64,000 nt of DNA from Devosia sp. FJ2-5-3 (GTDB lineage Bacteria > Pseudomonadota > Alphaproteobacteria > Rhizobiales > Devosiaceae), in assembly GCF_029201545.1 (NCBI RefSeq), contig NZ_CP104007.1:902501-966500 (forward strand), read 5' to 3'. Position numbers and translations under genes: made by a program. This document shows positions 28,500 to 37,502 of the stretch, piece by piece. Each line of letters starts with the position of its first letter. Positions within the stretch are counted from its first letter, which is position 1. The notes below the pieces were generated by a model. It made no database searches. It was not told where the DNA came from and saw nothing but the letters and a program-made list of their open reading frames with translations.

Positions 28500-29432
28500 A
28501 TGGCGTCGGTGAACGCAACTCCACAAGCTGGCCCTGTTCGCTTCTGGGACAGGCAGAGCATCGGCACGAAACGTGTCATCTGGGCCTGGACGTTCCTGGC
28601 CTTGCCCATCCTGTTCTATGCCGGGATCCGGTTTTATCCGACATTCCAGGCGTTCTGGCTGTCGCTGACCAATTGGGACCTTTTGCGTCCCGCCCAGTTC
28701 ATCGGCTTTGCGAACTACCAGAAGATGTTTGCCGACCCGGTGTTCTGGAAAGTGTTCCAGAACACGTTCCTCTATCTCATCATCGGTACGCCGCTCAGCC
28801 TCGTCATCTCCTTCGTGATCGCCTTCTATCTCGATCGCGTCCGGTTCATGCACGGCTTCATTCGCGCGCTCTATTTCCTGCCCTTCCTGACCACGGCCGC
28901 GGCCATGGGCTGGGTGTGGCGCTGGTTCTACCAGCCGGTGCCGATCGGGGTGATCAATGGCATGCTGAGCTCGGTCGGCATTGCCCAGCAGCCTTTCCTT
29001 CGCTCGATGGACCAGGCGCTGATCTCCATCCTCATTCCTGCGATCTGGGCGGGCCTCGGCTTCCAGATCATCATCTTCATGGCGGGCCTGCGCGCCATTC
29101 CCGGCACATTCTACGAAGCGGCGCGGATCGATGGGCTGGGTGAAGGCGCGATCCTGCGCAAGATCACCGTTCCGCTGCTCAAGCCGACCACGGTGTTCCT
29201 CGTGGTGTTCTCCTCGATCGGGTTCCTGCGCATTTTCGACCAGGTCTACAACATGACCACTAATGATCCCGGCGGGCCGCTCAATGCGACCAAGCCGCTG
29301 GTGCTCATGATCTACCAGACCGCCTTTTCGTCCTACCAGATGGGCTATGCCGCTGCGCAGACCGTGGTGTTGTTCACCATCCTGCTCATCGTATCCCTGC
29401 TCCAGCTCTACGTGCTGAGGGAAAAGAAATGA
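28500..29432 (+). CDS. CUT1 sugar ABC transporter permease (MalF-like), system D
   Basis: Permease of 310 residues. The first membrane helix is WAWTFLALPILFYAGIRFY, followed by the motif FWLSLTNWDLL, and the EAA loop IPGTFYEAARIDGLGEGAIL is clear. The ATG at 28500 follows AGGAGCG; the frame opens earlier (28452) but without a ribosome site. Its stop overlaps the start of the next permease by 4 bases (ATGA). Confidence 0.92.
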   Translation: MASVNATPQAGPVRFWDRQSIGTKRVIWAWTFLALPILFYAGIRFYPTFQAFWLSLTNWDLLRPAQFIGFANYQKMFADPVFWKVFQNTFLYLIIGTPLSLVISFVIAFYLDRVRFMHGFIRALYFLPFLTTAAAMGWVWRWFYQPVPIGVINGMLSSVGIAQQPFLRSMDQALISILIPAIWAGLGFQIIIFMAGLRAIPGTFYEAARIDGLGEGAILRKITVPLLKPTTVFLVVFSSIGFLRIFDQVYNMTTNDPGGPLNATKPLVLMIYQTAFSSYQMGYAAAQTVVLFTILLIVSLLQLYVLREKK

Positions 29433-30286
29433 CCGCAACCAATTCGACCACGGAGCTGTCGGCCAACCGTCGGGACATCCGCCCCGGGCGCATCATCGCC
29501 TGGACGCTATTGCTGATCGGCGGGCTGATCATGATCACGCCGCTCTTGTTCATGTTCTCCACCTCGCTCAAGACCTCGGCCCAGGTCTATGATCTGCGGC
29601 TGATCCCGATCGCGCCGACCCTCGAGAATTATTTCAAGGTGCTGAATGACGGCCGCTTCATGCAGTGGTTCTTCAATTCCACCTTCATCGCGCTGACGGT
29701 GACGGCGTCGAACGTCTTCTTCGACAGCCTCGTGGGCTATACGCTGGCCAAGTTTGAGTTCCGGGGGCGGTATTTCATCTTCCTCGCCATTCTCTCGACC
29801 CTGATGATCCCCACCGAAATGCTGGTGATCCCATGGTATCTGATGAGCAGCCAGCTCGGTTGGCTCGACAGCTATTGGGGCATCATGTTCCCCGGCATGA
29901 TGACGGCCTTCGGGACGTTCCTGATGAAGCAGTTCTTCGAGGGCGTGCCGAACGACTTCCTCGAGGCGGCGCGCGTCGACGGGCTGAACGAATTCACCAT
30001 CTGGTGGAAGATCGCCATGCCCATGGTGGTGCCGGCGATCTCGGCGCTGGCCATCTTCACCTTCCTCGGCAATTGGACGGCCTTCTTCTGGCCGCTGATC
30101 GTGACCACCTCCAAGGAGCTTTATACGCTGCCGGTGGGCATCTCCTCCTTCTCGGCGGAAGCGTCGATCCAGTGGGAGCTGATCATGACCGGTGCGGCTA
30201 TCGGCACGATCCCGACGCTGCTCGTCTTCCTTGTGCTGCAGCGCTACATCGTCCGCGGCGTGATGCTCGCCGGCCTCAAGGGTTAA
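29429..30286 (+). CDS. CUT1 sugar ABC transporter permease (MalG-like), system D
   Basis: Permease of 285 residues, standard size. The first helix is GRIIAWTLLLIGGLIMITPL; the EAA loop is VPNDFLEAARVDGLNEFTIW and the C-terminus is VRGVMLAGLKG. It completes the channel of system D. The ArgH-like gene begins 3 bases after its stop, so the lyase is interposed between the permeases and the ATPase, an uncommon order. Confidence 0.92.
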   Translation: MTATNSTTELSANRRDIRPGRIIAWTLLLIGGLIMITPLLFMFSTSLKTSAQVYDLRLIPIAPTLENYFKVLNDGRFMQWFFNSTFIALTVTASNVFFDSLVGYTLAKFEFRGRYFIFLAILSTLMIPTEMLVIPWYLMSSQLGWLDSYWGIMFPGMMTAFGTFLMKQFFEGVPNDFLEAARVDGLNEFTIWWKIAMPMVVPAISALAIFTFLGNWTAFFWPLIVTTSKELYTLPVGISSFSAEASIQWELIMTGAAIGTIPTLLVFLVLQRYIVRGVMLAGLKG

Positions 30287-30289
30287 GTC

Positions 30290-31798
30290 ATGACCGATCC
30301 AAGACTTTCAGACATCTCGGTCTTTCCCGATCCGGTCTATAAGGAAACCGTCCTGGCGCCGCTGTTCGATGGCGCCAAGGACCACCATGTCGCTGGGTTT
30401 CGGGCCATCGACCGGGCGCATCTGGTGATGCTGGCGGAAACCGGCATTCTCGATGGCGAACAGTCCCGCGATATCGCCAAGGCGCTCGAGGGCATCGATG
30501 CCGAAATCGATCCCTCGAAGCTGGTCTACACCGGTGAGGTGGAGGACTTTTTCTTCCTCATCGAGAAGGAACTGAAAAAGCGCGTCGGGCCGGACCTCGG
30601 CGGGCGGCTGCACACCTCGCGGTCGCGCAATGATATCGACCATACGCTGTTCAAGCTCGGGCTGCGCGAGCGGATGAATGTGCTGCTCGAAAAGGCGCTG
30701 GCGCTGCATGGCGCACTGATCGCGGCGGCGGAGCGGGAAAAGGCGACGCTGATCGTCGCCTATACCCATGGCCAGCCGGCGCAGCCGACGACGTTCGGGC
30801 ATTATCTCTCAGCCGTGGTGGAATTTGTCGGGCGGGACATCGAGCGGCTCTTTGAAGCCTATCGCATTCTCGATCTGTCGCCGATGGGCGCTGCGGCGAT
30901 CACCACTTCGGGTTTTCCGATCGATCGGCACAGGGTGGCGGAGCTCTTGGGCTTTGCCGCGCCGCTGCAGAATTCCTATTCCTGCATCGCCGGGGTGGAC
31001 TACATCACCTCGACCTATTCGGGCATCGAGCTGATGTTCCTCCACCTGGGGCGCGTTATCCAGGATTTCCAGGTGTGGACGAGCTTTGAGGTGGGGCAGA
31101 TCTATGTGCCCAACAGCCTCGTGCAGATTTCCTCGATCATGCCGCAGAAGCGCAATCCGGTGCCGATCGAGCATTTGCGGCATCTCTCGAGCCAGACCGT
31201 CGGGCGGGCGCAGGCCATGCTGACGGTGATGCACAATACCCCGTTCACCGACATGAACGACAGCGAGGGCGAGACGCAGTCCATGGGCTATGGCGCCTTT
31301 GCCAGCGCCTATCGCGTGCTCGATCTGCTGGCGGCGCTGGTGGCGCAAATCCGGATCAATCCGGACCGGGTGCGGGAAAACATCTCGCGGTCGTGCATCA
31401 CCATTACCGAGCTGGCCGACAGCCTTGTGCGGCGCGAAGGGCTGTCCTTCCGCGAGGGGCACGAAATTGCCGCGGCCGTGGCCAAGGATGTGGTTGCCAA
31501 ACAGGGCGATCTGGCGCGCGACGGTTTTGAGGCCTTCAGGAAAGCGTTCCAGCACGCGACGGGGCGCGAGACCAAGCTCGATGCTGCCGCTTTCGCCGAG
31601 ATCGTGTCGCCGGAATATTTCGTGGCGGTACGCACCCGCTATGGCGGGCCGGCGCCGGAGCCGCTCAATGCGGCCATTGCCGGCTACAGGGCAGAGGCAA
31701 GCGAACTCGCCACACGTCACCAGACAATTTTGCGCCGTCAGGCTGAGGCCGCGCGCACGCTCAATGAGCGCTTCAACGCATTGAAGGGAGCCGCATAA
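30290..31798 (+). CDS. argininosuccinate lyase-superfamily (ArgH-like) lyase in a sugar-uptake operon
   Basis: Member of the fumarase/aspartase/ArgH superfamily, 502 residues (true ArgH is about 460). Superfamily catalytic elements are present: TSRSRND (109-115), YTHGQPAQPTTFGH (His160 is the proton-shuttle His) and SSIMPQKRNP (281-290, with the mobile-loop Ser). The loop after it reads TPFTDMNDSEGE where ArgH enzymes have LAYNKDMQEDKE, and the NSYSCIAGVDY region also differs, so the leaving group is probably not arginine. These enzymes release fumarate from aspartate or malate adducts. In this operon an amino-sugar-aspartate or sugar-malate conjugate is a possible substrate (inference). Confidence 0.8.
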   Translation: MTDPRLSDISVFPDPVYKETVLAPLFDGAKDHHVAGFRAIDRAHLVMLAETGILDGEQSRDIAKALEGIDAEIDPSKLVYTGEVEDFFFLIEKELKKRVGPDLGGRLHTSRSRNDIDHTLFKLGLRERMNVLLEKALALHGALIAAAEREKATLIVAYTHGQPAQPTTFGHYLSAVVEFVGRDIERLFEAYRILDLSPMGAAAITTSGFPIDRHRVAELLGFAAPLQNSYSCIAGVDYITSTYSGIELMFLHLGRVIQDFQVWTSFEVGQIYVPNSLVQISSIMPQKRNPVPIEHLRHLSSQTVGRAQAMLTVMHNTPFTDMNDSEGETQSMGYGAFASAYRVLDLLAALVAQIRINPDRVRENISRSCITITELADSLVRREGLSFREGHEIAAAVAKDVVAKQGDLARDGFEAFRKAFQHATGRETKLDAAAFAEIVSPEYFVAVRTRYGGPAPEPLNAAIAGYRAEASELATRHQTILRRQAEAARTLNERFNALKGAA

Positions 31799-32868
31799 TG
31801 GCCTCGATCGAACTGCAGGGACTGGTCAAGGAATACGGCAAGGCCCGCGCCGTGCACGGCATTGACCTCAAGATCGAGGACGGCGAGTTCGTCGTCTTCG
31901 TGGGGCCGTCGGGATGCGGGAAGTCGACGACGCTGCGCATGATTGCCGGGCTCGAGGATATTTCGGGCGGCAAGCTCCTGATCGGCGACGAAGTGGTGAA
32001 CCAGCGCGAGCCCAAGCAGCGCAATATCGCCATGGTGTTCCAGAACTACGCCATCTACCCCCACATGACGGTGGGGCAGAATATCGGCTTCGGGCTTTAT
32101 ACGTCCAAGCTGTCCAAGGCGGAAAAGCAGCAGCGGATCGCCGAGACCGGCAAGATCCTCGGACTCGAAAAGCTGCTCGATCGGCGTCCGGCGGCGCTTT
32201 CGGGTGGCCAGCGCCAGCGCGTCGCCATTGGCCGTGCCATGGTGCGCGACCCGGTGGCGTTCCTGTTCGACGAGCCGCTGTCCAATCTCGATGCGCAGCT
32301 GCGCAGCCAGATGCGCATGGAGATCAAGAGCCTCCATCGCCGGCTGGGGACGACCATCGTCTATGTGACCCACGACCAGGTCGAAGCCATGACCATGGCC
32401 GACAAGATCGTGGTGATGAAGGACGGCCATATCCTGCAGGTGGGCACGCCCACCGATCTCTATGAAAATCCGCAGGACGTCTTTACGGCACGGTTCATCG
32501 GCAGCCCTTCCATGAACATGGTTTCTGGATCCGTGGCCTCCGGTGTGCTTTCCGTTAACGGCGCGACCGTTTCGGGGCTGACCCTGCCGCCTCACGACGG
32601 CAAGGTGCTGGTCGGCATCCGCCCGCATGATCTGGTGGTGACGGAAGAAATCGGCGGCGCGGGGCTGAGCGCCCGCGGCGAGGTCGAGGCGGTCGAGCCC
32701 CTCGGCTCGGAAACGCTGGTCCACGTCAAGCTGGGCGACAGCCTCATCATTGCCACCGCTCCGGGGCGCGTAGTTCCGGCCGTTGGCAGCATGGTCTCGA
32801 TCAGGGCAGGGGCAGGCTCGATCTATCTCTTCGATGCCGCCACAGAAAAGGCCCTGGGCCGCGCATGA
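31798..32868 (+). CDS. CUT1 sugar ABC transporter ATP-binding protein (UgpC/MalK family), system D
   Basis: ATPase of system D, 356 residues: Walker [10 protein letters not shown] at 36-44, signature LSGGQRQR, Walker [12 protein letters not shown], and C-terminal TOBE-type domain (GIRPHDLVVT). The start shares one base with the lyase stop (TAATG), and its own stop overlaps the kinase start by 4 bases. It is therefore translationally linked to both enzymes, which ties import to catabolism. Confidence 0.93.
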   Translation: MASIELQGLVKEYGKARAVHGIDLKIEDGEFVVFVGPSGCGKSTTLRMIAGLEDISGGKLLIGDEVVNQREPKQRNIAMVFQNYAIYPHMTVGQNIGFGLYTSKLSKAEKQQRIAETGKILGLEKLLDRRPAALSGGQRQRVAIGRAMVRDPVAFLFDEPLSNLDAQLRSQMRMEIKSLHRRLGTTIVYVTHDQVEAMTMADKIVVMKDGHILQVGTPTDLYENPQDVFTARFIGSPSMNMVSGSVASGVLSVNGATVSGLTLPPHDGKVLVGIRPHDLVVTEEIGGAGLSARGEVEAVEPLGSETLVHVKLGDSLIIATAPGRVVPAVGSMVSIRAGAGSIYLFDAATEKALGRA

Positions 32869-33761
32869 CTTCCTCTTCCAAAGCCGGGGCTGTTCTCAGC
32901 CTCGGCCGCATCTATTGCGACCTCGTCTTCCGGGGGCTCGATGGCCCGCCACAACTGGGTCGCGAAGTTTTCGCCGAAGATTTCAAGCTGACCCCGGGCG
33001 GCGGCGCGCTGATCACGGCGGCCCATCTGGCCGGGCTGGGCCGAACGGCGGCTCCGGTGGCCCGCTTCGGCACGGATGGACTGTCGCGCAGCGTGAGCCA
33101 CGAGATCGAGGCCCTGGGGCTCGATCTGCGGTTTCTCGACCACCACGACACGGCCGGGCCGCAGCTGACCGTGGTCATGGTCGGGGAAGGGGACCGGGCA
33201 TTCCTCTCCAAGCGCGCAGGCCATGCGCGACCGCAGAGCTTTGAAGAGAGCCTTGCCTGGGGCGAGGCGCAGCACCTCCATATTGCCGAATATGCGACGC
33301 TGCACGAAATGCCCGACGCCATTGCCGCGGCAAAGCGGCACGGGTTGAGCGTGTCGATCGACCCCAGCTGGGACGACCAGCTGATCCGAGATCCGCAGCT
33401 GTTCGAGCGCTGTGCCGGGGCCGATATTTTCCTTCCCAATCAGGAAGAAGCCCATGCGCTGACCGGGCACGCCGACCCGGCGCGGGCACTGGCGGAACTG
33501 GCTCGCCATTTCCCCATCGTCGCGGTCAAATGCGGGGGTGACGGCGCCTATTTGGCGGTGGACGGGCAGACGCTGCATTTGCCTTCTCCCGCCGTTGAGG
33601 TCATAGACACGACCGGGGCGGGTGACGCATTCAATGCCGGGTTCTTGCATGCCTGGCTCAATGGCGCAGATGGCAGCGAATGCCTCGCAGCCGCCATTGC
33701 AGTTGGTACCAAGTCCGTCCAGGCGTCGGGCGGCACAGGAAGTTTACGGATCTCAGCATGA
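32865..33761 (+). CDS. PfkB family carbohydrate kinase
   Basis: Ribokinase-type sugar kinase, 298 residues, cytoplasmic. It has the N-terminal GRIYCDLVF substrate region, the glycine-rich TPGGGALITAAHLAGLG motif and the signature DTTGAGDAF at 248-256, with Asp254 as catalytic base. It is flanked by the importer ATPase and by nagB, each overlapping by 4 bases. The simplest reading is phosphorylation of a free amino sugar (glucosamine-like) to the 6-phosphate that NagB uses. PfkB proteins also act on 2-keto-3-deoxy sugars and ribose, so the substrate remains inferred. Confidence 0.87.
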   Translation: MTSSSKAGAVLSLGRIYCDLVFRGLDGPPQLGREVFAEDFKLTPGGGALITAAHLAGLGRTAAPVARFGTDGLSRSVSHEIEALGLDLRFLDHHDTAGPQLTVVMVGEGDRAFLSKRAGHARPQSFEESLAWGEAQHLHIAEYATLHEMPDAIAAAKRHGLSVSIDPSWDDQLIRDPQLFERCAGADIFLPNQEEAHALTGHADPARALAELARHFPIVAVKCGGDGAYLAVDGQTLHLPSPAVEVIDTTGAGDAFNAGFLHAWLNGADGSECLAAAIAVGTKSVQASGGTGSLRISA

Positions 33762-34489
33762 ACACTCCAGAGTTTCGGGTATTCGGCACGGCGCAGGCCG
33801 TGGCCAGCGCAGTTGCACAGCATATCGCCGGCGCAGTGCAGGCCAATCCGGCTGCAACGCTCGGACTTGCCACGGGCAAGACCTTCATTTCCATCTATGC
33901 CGAACTGATCGCACTCTATCGCCAGGGCGGGCTCAGCTTTGCCGAAGTGGAGAGCTTCAACCTCGACGAATATATCGGCCTGCCAGCGGGGCATCCGGCC
34001 TCGTTCCGCAGCTATATGGAAGAGCATCTGTTCAGCCAGATCGATCTTCCGGCACAGAGCGGCCATCTGCCGGGTGTCGAAGGCGACATCGAACAGGCTT
34101 GTCGCGACTATGAAGCCGCGATTGCGGCGCGCGGCGGTATCGACTTGCAGCTGCTCGGCATCGGCCAGAACGGGCATATCGGCTTTAACGAGCCGGGTTC
34201 GCCCTTCGACAGCCACACGCGGATCGTCGATTTGACGCCCTCGACCATTGCGGCAAATACGTCGGACTTCCCGGAAGGCGAAGTGCCGCCGCCGCAGGCC
34301 GTGACCATGGGCGTCGGCACGATCATGCAGGCCAAGGAAATCGTGCTGGTGGCGATCGGAGCCAACAAGGCCGAGGCGCTCGACAAGGCGTTCCGCGCCG
34401 AGCCGAGCCTCGATTGCCCGGCGTCGGCACTGCACAACCATCCCCATGTCATCGTCTATTGCGACGAAGCGGCGATGGGCGGGAAGTAG
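33758..34489 (+). CDS. nagB: glucosamine-6-phosphate deaminase
   Basis: Converts glucosamine 6-phosphate to fructose 6-phosphate and ammonia, 243 residues, a typical length for the short bacterial form. Seen: ATGKTFISIY (phosphate site), FNLDEYIGL with Asp70 as the ring-opening base, and GIGQNGHIGFNEPGS with His140 and Glu145. The Asn before Gly-His is common among Gram-positive-type deaminases. It overlaps the kinase stop by 4 bases (ATGA) and is the last gene of the operon. No nagA (GlcNAc-6-P deacetylase) is present in the window; the PIG-L proteins may supply that step. Confidence 0.9.
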   Translation: MNTPEFRVFGTAQAVASAVAQHIAGAVQANPAATLGLATGKTFISIYAELIALYRQGGLSFAEVESFNLDEYIGLPAGHPASFRSYMEEHLFSQIDLPAQSGHLPGVEGDIEQACRDYEAAIAARGGIDLQLLGIGQNGHIGFNEPGSPFDSHTRIVDLTPSTIAANTSDFPEGEVPPPQAVTMGVGTIMQAKEIVLVAIGANKAEALDKAFRAEPSLDCPASALHNHPHVIVYCDEAAMGGK

Positions 34490-34513
34490 TCTTTTTCGAT
34501 TGCTGAATTGGCG

Positions 34514-34534
34514 CGCCCGGTGTTGAGCCGGGCG
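34514..34534 (+). terminator. possible weak terminator after nagB
   Basis: 7-bp stem CGCCCGG/CCGGGCG with loop TGTTGAG, followed by AGCTTTCTCT. The T-tract is broken, so efficiency is doubtful. It lies 25 bases after the nagB stop, where the operon should end. Confidence 0.4.
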
Positions 34535-34591
34535 AGCTTTCTCTCGGGCTTGTTCACGCGCAAATTGCCGGTATCGGGGCCTCGAGAGTGG

Positions 34592-34612
34592 CCCTCGGGG
34601 CGAGCCCGAGGG
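34592..34612. repeat. dispersed palindrome CCCTCGGG-N5-CCCGAGGG
   Basis: Perfect 8-bp inverted repeat with centre GCGAG, flanked by GTGG on the left and AAGCC on the right. Related copies with the same arms lie at 43369-43389 (centre CTTGA) and 43435-43453 (centre TCGAG, also followed by AAGCC), so this is a repeat family and not a local operator. Confidence 0.6.
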
Positions 34613-34786
34613 AAGCCGGGTGGGTTCCTTGAGCCGTGGACACGCGGGCCCGTTCGAGGTGTGTCCTTTTGAGCCGTCAAGCCCATTGGACGTCTGAGCG
34701 CTCCGAACCAATTTCAGCGTGCGAGGTGGCGTCATATCCCGGTCACTTTGGCCATTATGCTGAAATGACAAGAGGAGGTTTGGCCC

Positions 34787-35767
34787 ATGCGGTTTTTACC
34801 AATCGTTTTTGCCATGATGTTTGCCGTGCCCGCCTTCGGGCAGGAGCCGGCCTTGCAAAAGGGGCAGGAGGCGGCAGAGGCGTTTGTGACGGGGCAGTTT
34901 GCGGAGCTGTGGGACGAGATGTCCCCGCCGGTGCAGGCGCTGTTCGGCGATATTGCGGGGCTCGAGCAGTTTCACCAGGGGGTGACGGACGGGTTCGGCG
35001 CTGAAACCGAAATTCTAAGCGAGCATGTGACTGCTATCGGCGATGTTTCCGTCTATAGCCGGGTGTCTCGCTGGTCCCTTTCGGAGACGCCGCTCATTAC
35101 CGAACTGGCCATTGGCCCCGACGGGGAGATTGTCGGCTTTCGGGTGCAGCCCCAGCCGCAATTGGCCGAAAGCGATTATCTCGACTACGACACCAAGGCT
35201 GAGCTAACCCTGCCCTTCAAGGGGGATTGGCTTGTCGTCTGGGGCGGGCGCACGCTCGAGACCAACTATCATGCGGTCCACCGCGCGCAGCGTTTTGCCA
35301 TCGATGTGCTGATCTCTCGCGACGGCAATACCCATGCGGGCGACCCCAGCGTGCTCGAAAATTATTATTGCTGGGATGAGCCGATCCTGTCGCCGGGCAA
35401 GGGCACGATTGCGGCGGTTGTCGCCGATTTGCCGGACAATGCCATTGGCGCAACCGATGCCGGCAATCCCGCCGGCAATCACGTCGTCATTGATTTCGGG
35501 AACGGCGAATTCGCCTTTCTGGGGCATATGCGCCAGGGCAGCATTACGCTCAAGCCAGGCGATGAAATTGCGGCGGGCCAGGAATTGGGCCGGTGCGGAA
35601 ACAGCGGCAACACCTCCGAGCCGCATCTGCACATGCATTTGCAGACCACGCCGACGCTGGCCGAGGGGGAGGGTCTGCCGGCCTTTTTCAACGATTATCG
35701 TGCGGATGGGGCATTGGTCGAGCGCGGCGAACCACAGGCCGGGCAGACCATCTCGGCAACAGACTGA
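34787..35767 (+). CDS. secreted M23 family metallopeptidase (LytM-like)
   Basis: Exported zinc peptidase, 326 residues, with a signal peptide of about 19 residues (FLPIVFAMMFAVPAFGQ). The N-terminal ~120 residues resemble a small alpha/beta (DUF3887-like) domain. The peptidase domain follows, with HRAQRFAID (His165, Asp173) and the EPHLHMHLQ motif (His280, His282) that supply the zinc and catalytic residues. GTIAAVVADLPDN and GNHVVIDFGNGEFAFLGHM are the usual LytM strands. Such enzymes cut peptidoglycan cross-bridges or stem peptides. It stands directly before the peptide importer and anmK, fitting cell-wall fragment salvage. Confidence 0.87.
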   Translation: MRFLPIVFAMMFAVPAFGQEPALQKGQEAAEAFVTGQFAELWDEMSPPVQALFGDIAGLEQFHQGVTDGFGAETEILSEHVTAIGDVSVYSRVSRWSLSETPLITELAIGPDGEIVGFRVQPQPQLAESDYLDYDTKAELTLPFKGDWLVVWGGRTLETNYHAVHRAQRFAIDVLISRDGNTHAGDPSVLENYYCWDEPILSPGKGTIAAVVADLPDNAIGATDAGNPAGNHVVIDFGNGEFAFLGHMRQGSITLKPGDEIAAGQELGRCGNSGNTSEPHLHMHLQTTPTLAEGEGLPAFFNDYRADGALVERGEPQAGQTISATD

Positions 35768-35971
35768 CCCGACAGGCCTTTTTAGCTGTAGACGGACAGG
35801 GGATTGGACATCCAATCTGCTATCAAATCCAGTCCATTGTGATACCACTCTCGACAAGGCCTCGCGAAGCCTCCTAAGCTCGGCTCAACGGCCGGGACGG
35901 TTTCGCCTGGCTGCGCCAGGACTATCGGGGTGCAAGCTGGCGCACACCAACGCACCTCAAAGGGAGATGTC

Positions 35972-37489
35972 ATGACTTTCAAGTTTTCCCGGACCGTGCT
36001 CGCCGGTCTGACCGCCGCTCTCGTGGCCAGTGTCGGCGTCGTGCTGCCGGCGCAGGCTGCAAATCTGCGGATGGCCTGGGCGCAGGACGCCGCCGGTCTC
36101 GACCCGCACACCCAGCCGGCCTTTTCGTCGCTGCGCCTGCTCGAGCTCATCTATGAGCCGCTGGTTCGGCATGATGCCGCGCTCGACGTGGTACCGGCCA
36201 TTGCCGAGAGCTGGTCGTTCTCCGACGACGGCCTGACGCTGACCTTCAAGCTCGATCCGAACGCAAAGTTCAGCGACGGCGCACAGGTGACCGCAGACGA
36301 CGTGAAGGCCTCGTTCGAGCGCCTGCTCGACGAAGCCACCGCCGCTGTCGCCCGCTCGAACTTCCTCTCGATCTCCTCCATCGAAGCGACCGACCCGGCA
36401 ACCGTGGTGTTCACCCTGTCGCAGCCGGACGCGCCGATCCTGGTCGCCATGGCCTCGATCAACGCCGCCATCCTGCCGGCCAAGGCGATTGCCGAGGGCG
36501 CCGTCGCCACCAAGACGCTGGGCTCTGGCCCGTTCGTGCTCGACAGCTGGGAGCCAAACTCCCGCGAAGAGCTGAGCGTTAACCCGAACTGGGCCGGCGG
36601 CGAAATCGCCTATGACGGCATCAGCATTTCGGTCCTGCCCGACGAGACCGCGATCCTGGCTTCGCTCCGCGCCGGCCAGACCGATTTCGCGCTGATCAAC
36701 GATCCGCTGATCGCGACGCTGGTGCCGAACGAGGCGAACCTGCAGCTCAACGCTGTTCCGGGCCTCGCCTATAACGTGCTGCAGCTCAACCCGGCCCGCG
36801 CGCCAATGGACAATCTCAAGGTCCGTCAGGCGATTTCCTGCGCCGTCGACCGCCAGGACGTGCTCGACACGGCGCTGGTCGGCGAAGGCAAGGTGACCGG
36901 TCCCCTGACCATGCCGGCCTATGCCGTCGATCCCTCGACCCTTTTCTGCTACGAGCAGGACATCGAAAAGGCCAAGGCGCTGATGGCCGAGGCCGGCGTT
37001 GACGGCTTCACCGCCAAGGTGATCGCCGCCACCGGTGAGCCCCCGGTCGCTTCGGCTGAAGCGCAGGTGCTGCAGAGCCAGCTGGCTGAAATCGGCGTCA
37101 AGCTCGAGATCGAACTGATGGAGCTGTCCGTCTATGTCGACCGCTGGCTGGCTGGCGATTTCGACATGGCTGTTGCCCAGAACGGTGGTCGCGCGGATCC
37201 GTACCCGATGTACAACCGCTACTTCACCAAGGAAGGCAACCTCCAGAAGGTTTCCAACTTCGCCGATGACGAGATCGACAGCCTGCTTCAGCAGGGCCGT
37301 GTCGAGACCGACCTTGCCAAGCGCAAGGAAATCTTCGCCAAGTTCGAACAGCGCATCACGGAGCTTGCTCCGTGGGTGTGGCTCTCGACCTCCAACACCT
37401 ACACCGCCCAGCTCAAGACCCTCTCGGGCTTTGAGCCATCGGCAACCGGCACGCTGTTCGGCCTCACCAAGGTGACGCTCGGTCAGTAA
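35972..37489 (+). CDS. Opp/Dpp-type peptide-binding protein, system E
   Basis: Periplasmic SBP_bac_5 protein, 505 residues. Signal peptide of about 29 residues ending PAQAA; the mature start LRMAWAQDAAGLDPHTQPAF is characteristic, followed by LIYEPLVRHD and WSFSDDGLTLTFKLDPNAKF. The ATG at 35972 follows AAAGGGAG. The codons are strongly C-ending, which suggests abundant expression. Neighbouring hydrolase and anmK genes suggest cell-wall peptides or muropeptides as ligand (inference). Confidence 0.92.
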   Translation: MTFKFSRTVLAGLTAALVASVGVVLPAQAANLRMAWAQDAAGLDPHTQPAFSSLRLLELIYEPLVRHDAALDVVPAIAESWSFSDDGLTLTFKLDPNAKFSDGAQVTADDVKASFERLLDEATAAVARSNFLSISSIEATDPATVVFTLSQPDAPILVAMASINAAILPAKAIAEGAVATKTLGSGPFVLDSWEPNSREELSVNPNWAGGEIAYDGISISVLPDETAILASLRAGQTDFALINDPLIATLVPNEANLQLNAVPGLAYNVLQLNPARAPMDNLKVRQAISCAVDRQDVLDTALVGEGKVTGPLTMPAYAVDPSTLFCYEQDIEKAKALMAEAGVDGFTAKVIAATGEPPVASAEAQVLQSQLAEIGVKLEIELMELSVYVDRWLAGDFDMAVAQNGGRADPYPMYNRYFTKEGNLQKVSNFADDEIDSLLQQGRVETDLAKRKEIFAKFEQRITELAPWVWLSTSNTYTAQLKTLSGFEPSATGTLFGLTKVTLGQ

Positions 37490-37502
37490 TCTCCGATCTT
37501 GG

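Larger units (their letters stand above)
34490..34786. other. 297-base gap between nagB and the M23 peptidase gene
   Basis: A hairpin at 34514-34534 (CGCCCGG / CCGGGCG, followed by AGCTTTCTCT) may terminate the nagB operon weakly. A dispersed palindrome lies at 34592-34612. Ribosome site AGAGGAGG precedes the peptidase ATG. No gene is seen. Confidence 0.5.

Noticed and set aside
27102..29438. A very long open frame on the minus strand (about 780 codons) across the system D binding protein and permease genes.
   Set aside because: It mirrors clearly real genes on the plus strand; in GC-rich DNA the antisense frame often stays open. The translation is low-complexity and matches no family.
30290..31798. 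Calling this gene argH for arginine biosynthesis.
   Set aside because: The operon is devoted to sugar uptake, the arginine-contacting loop is altered, and the protein is longer than typical ArgH.
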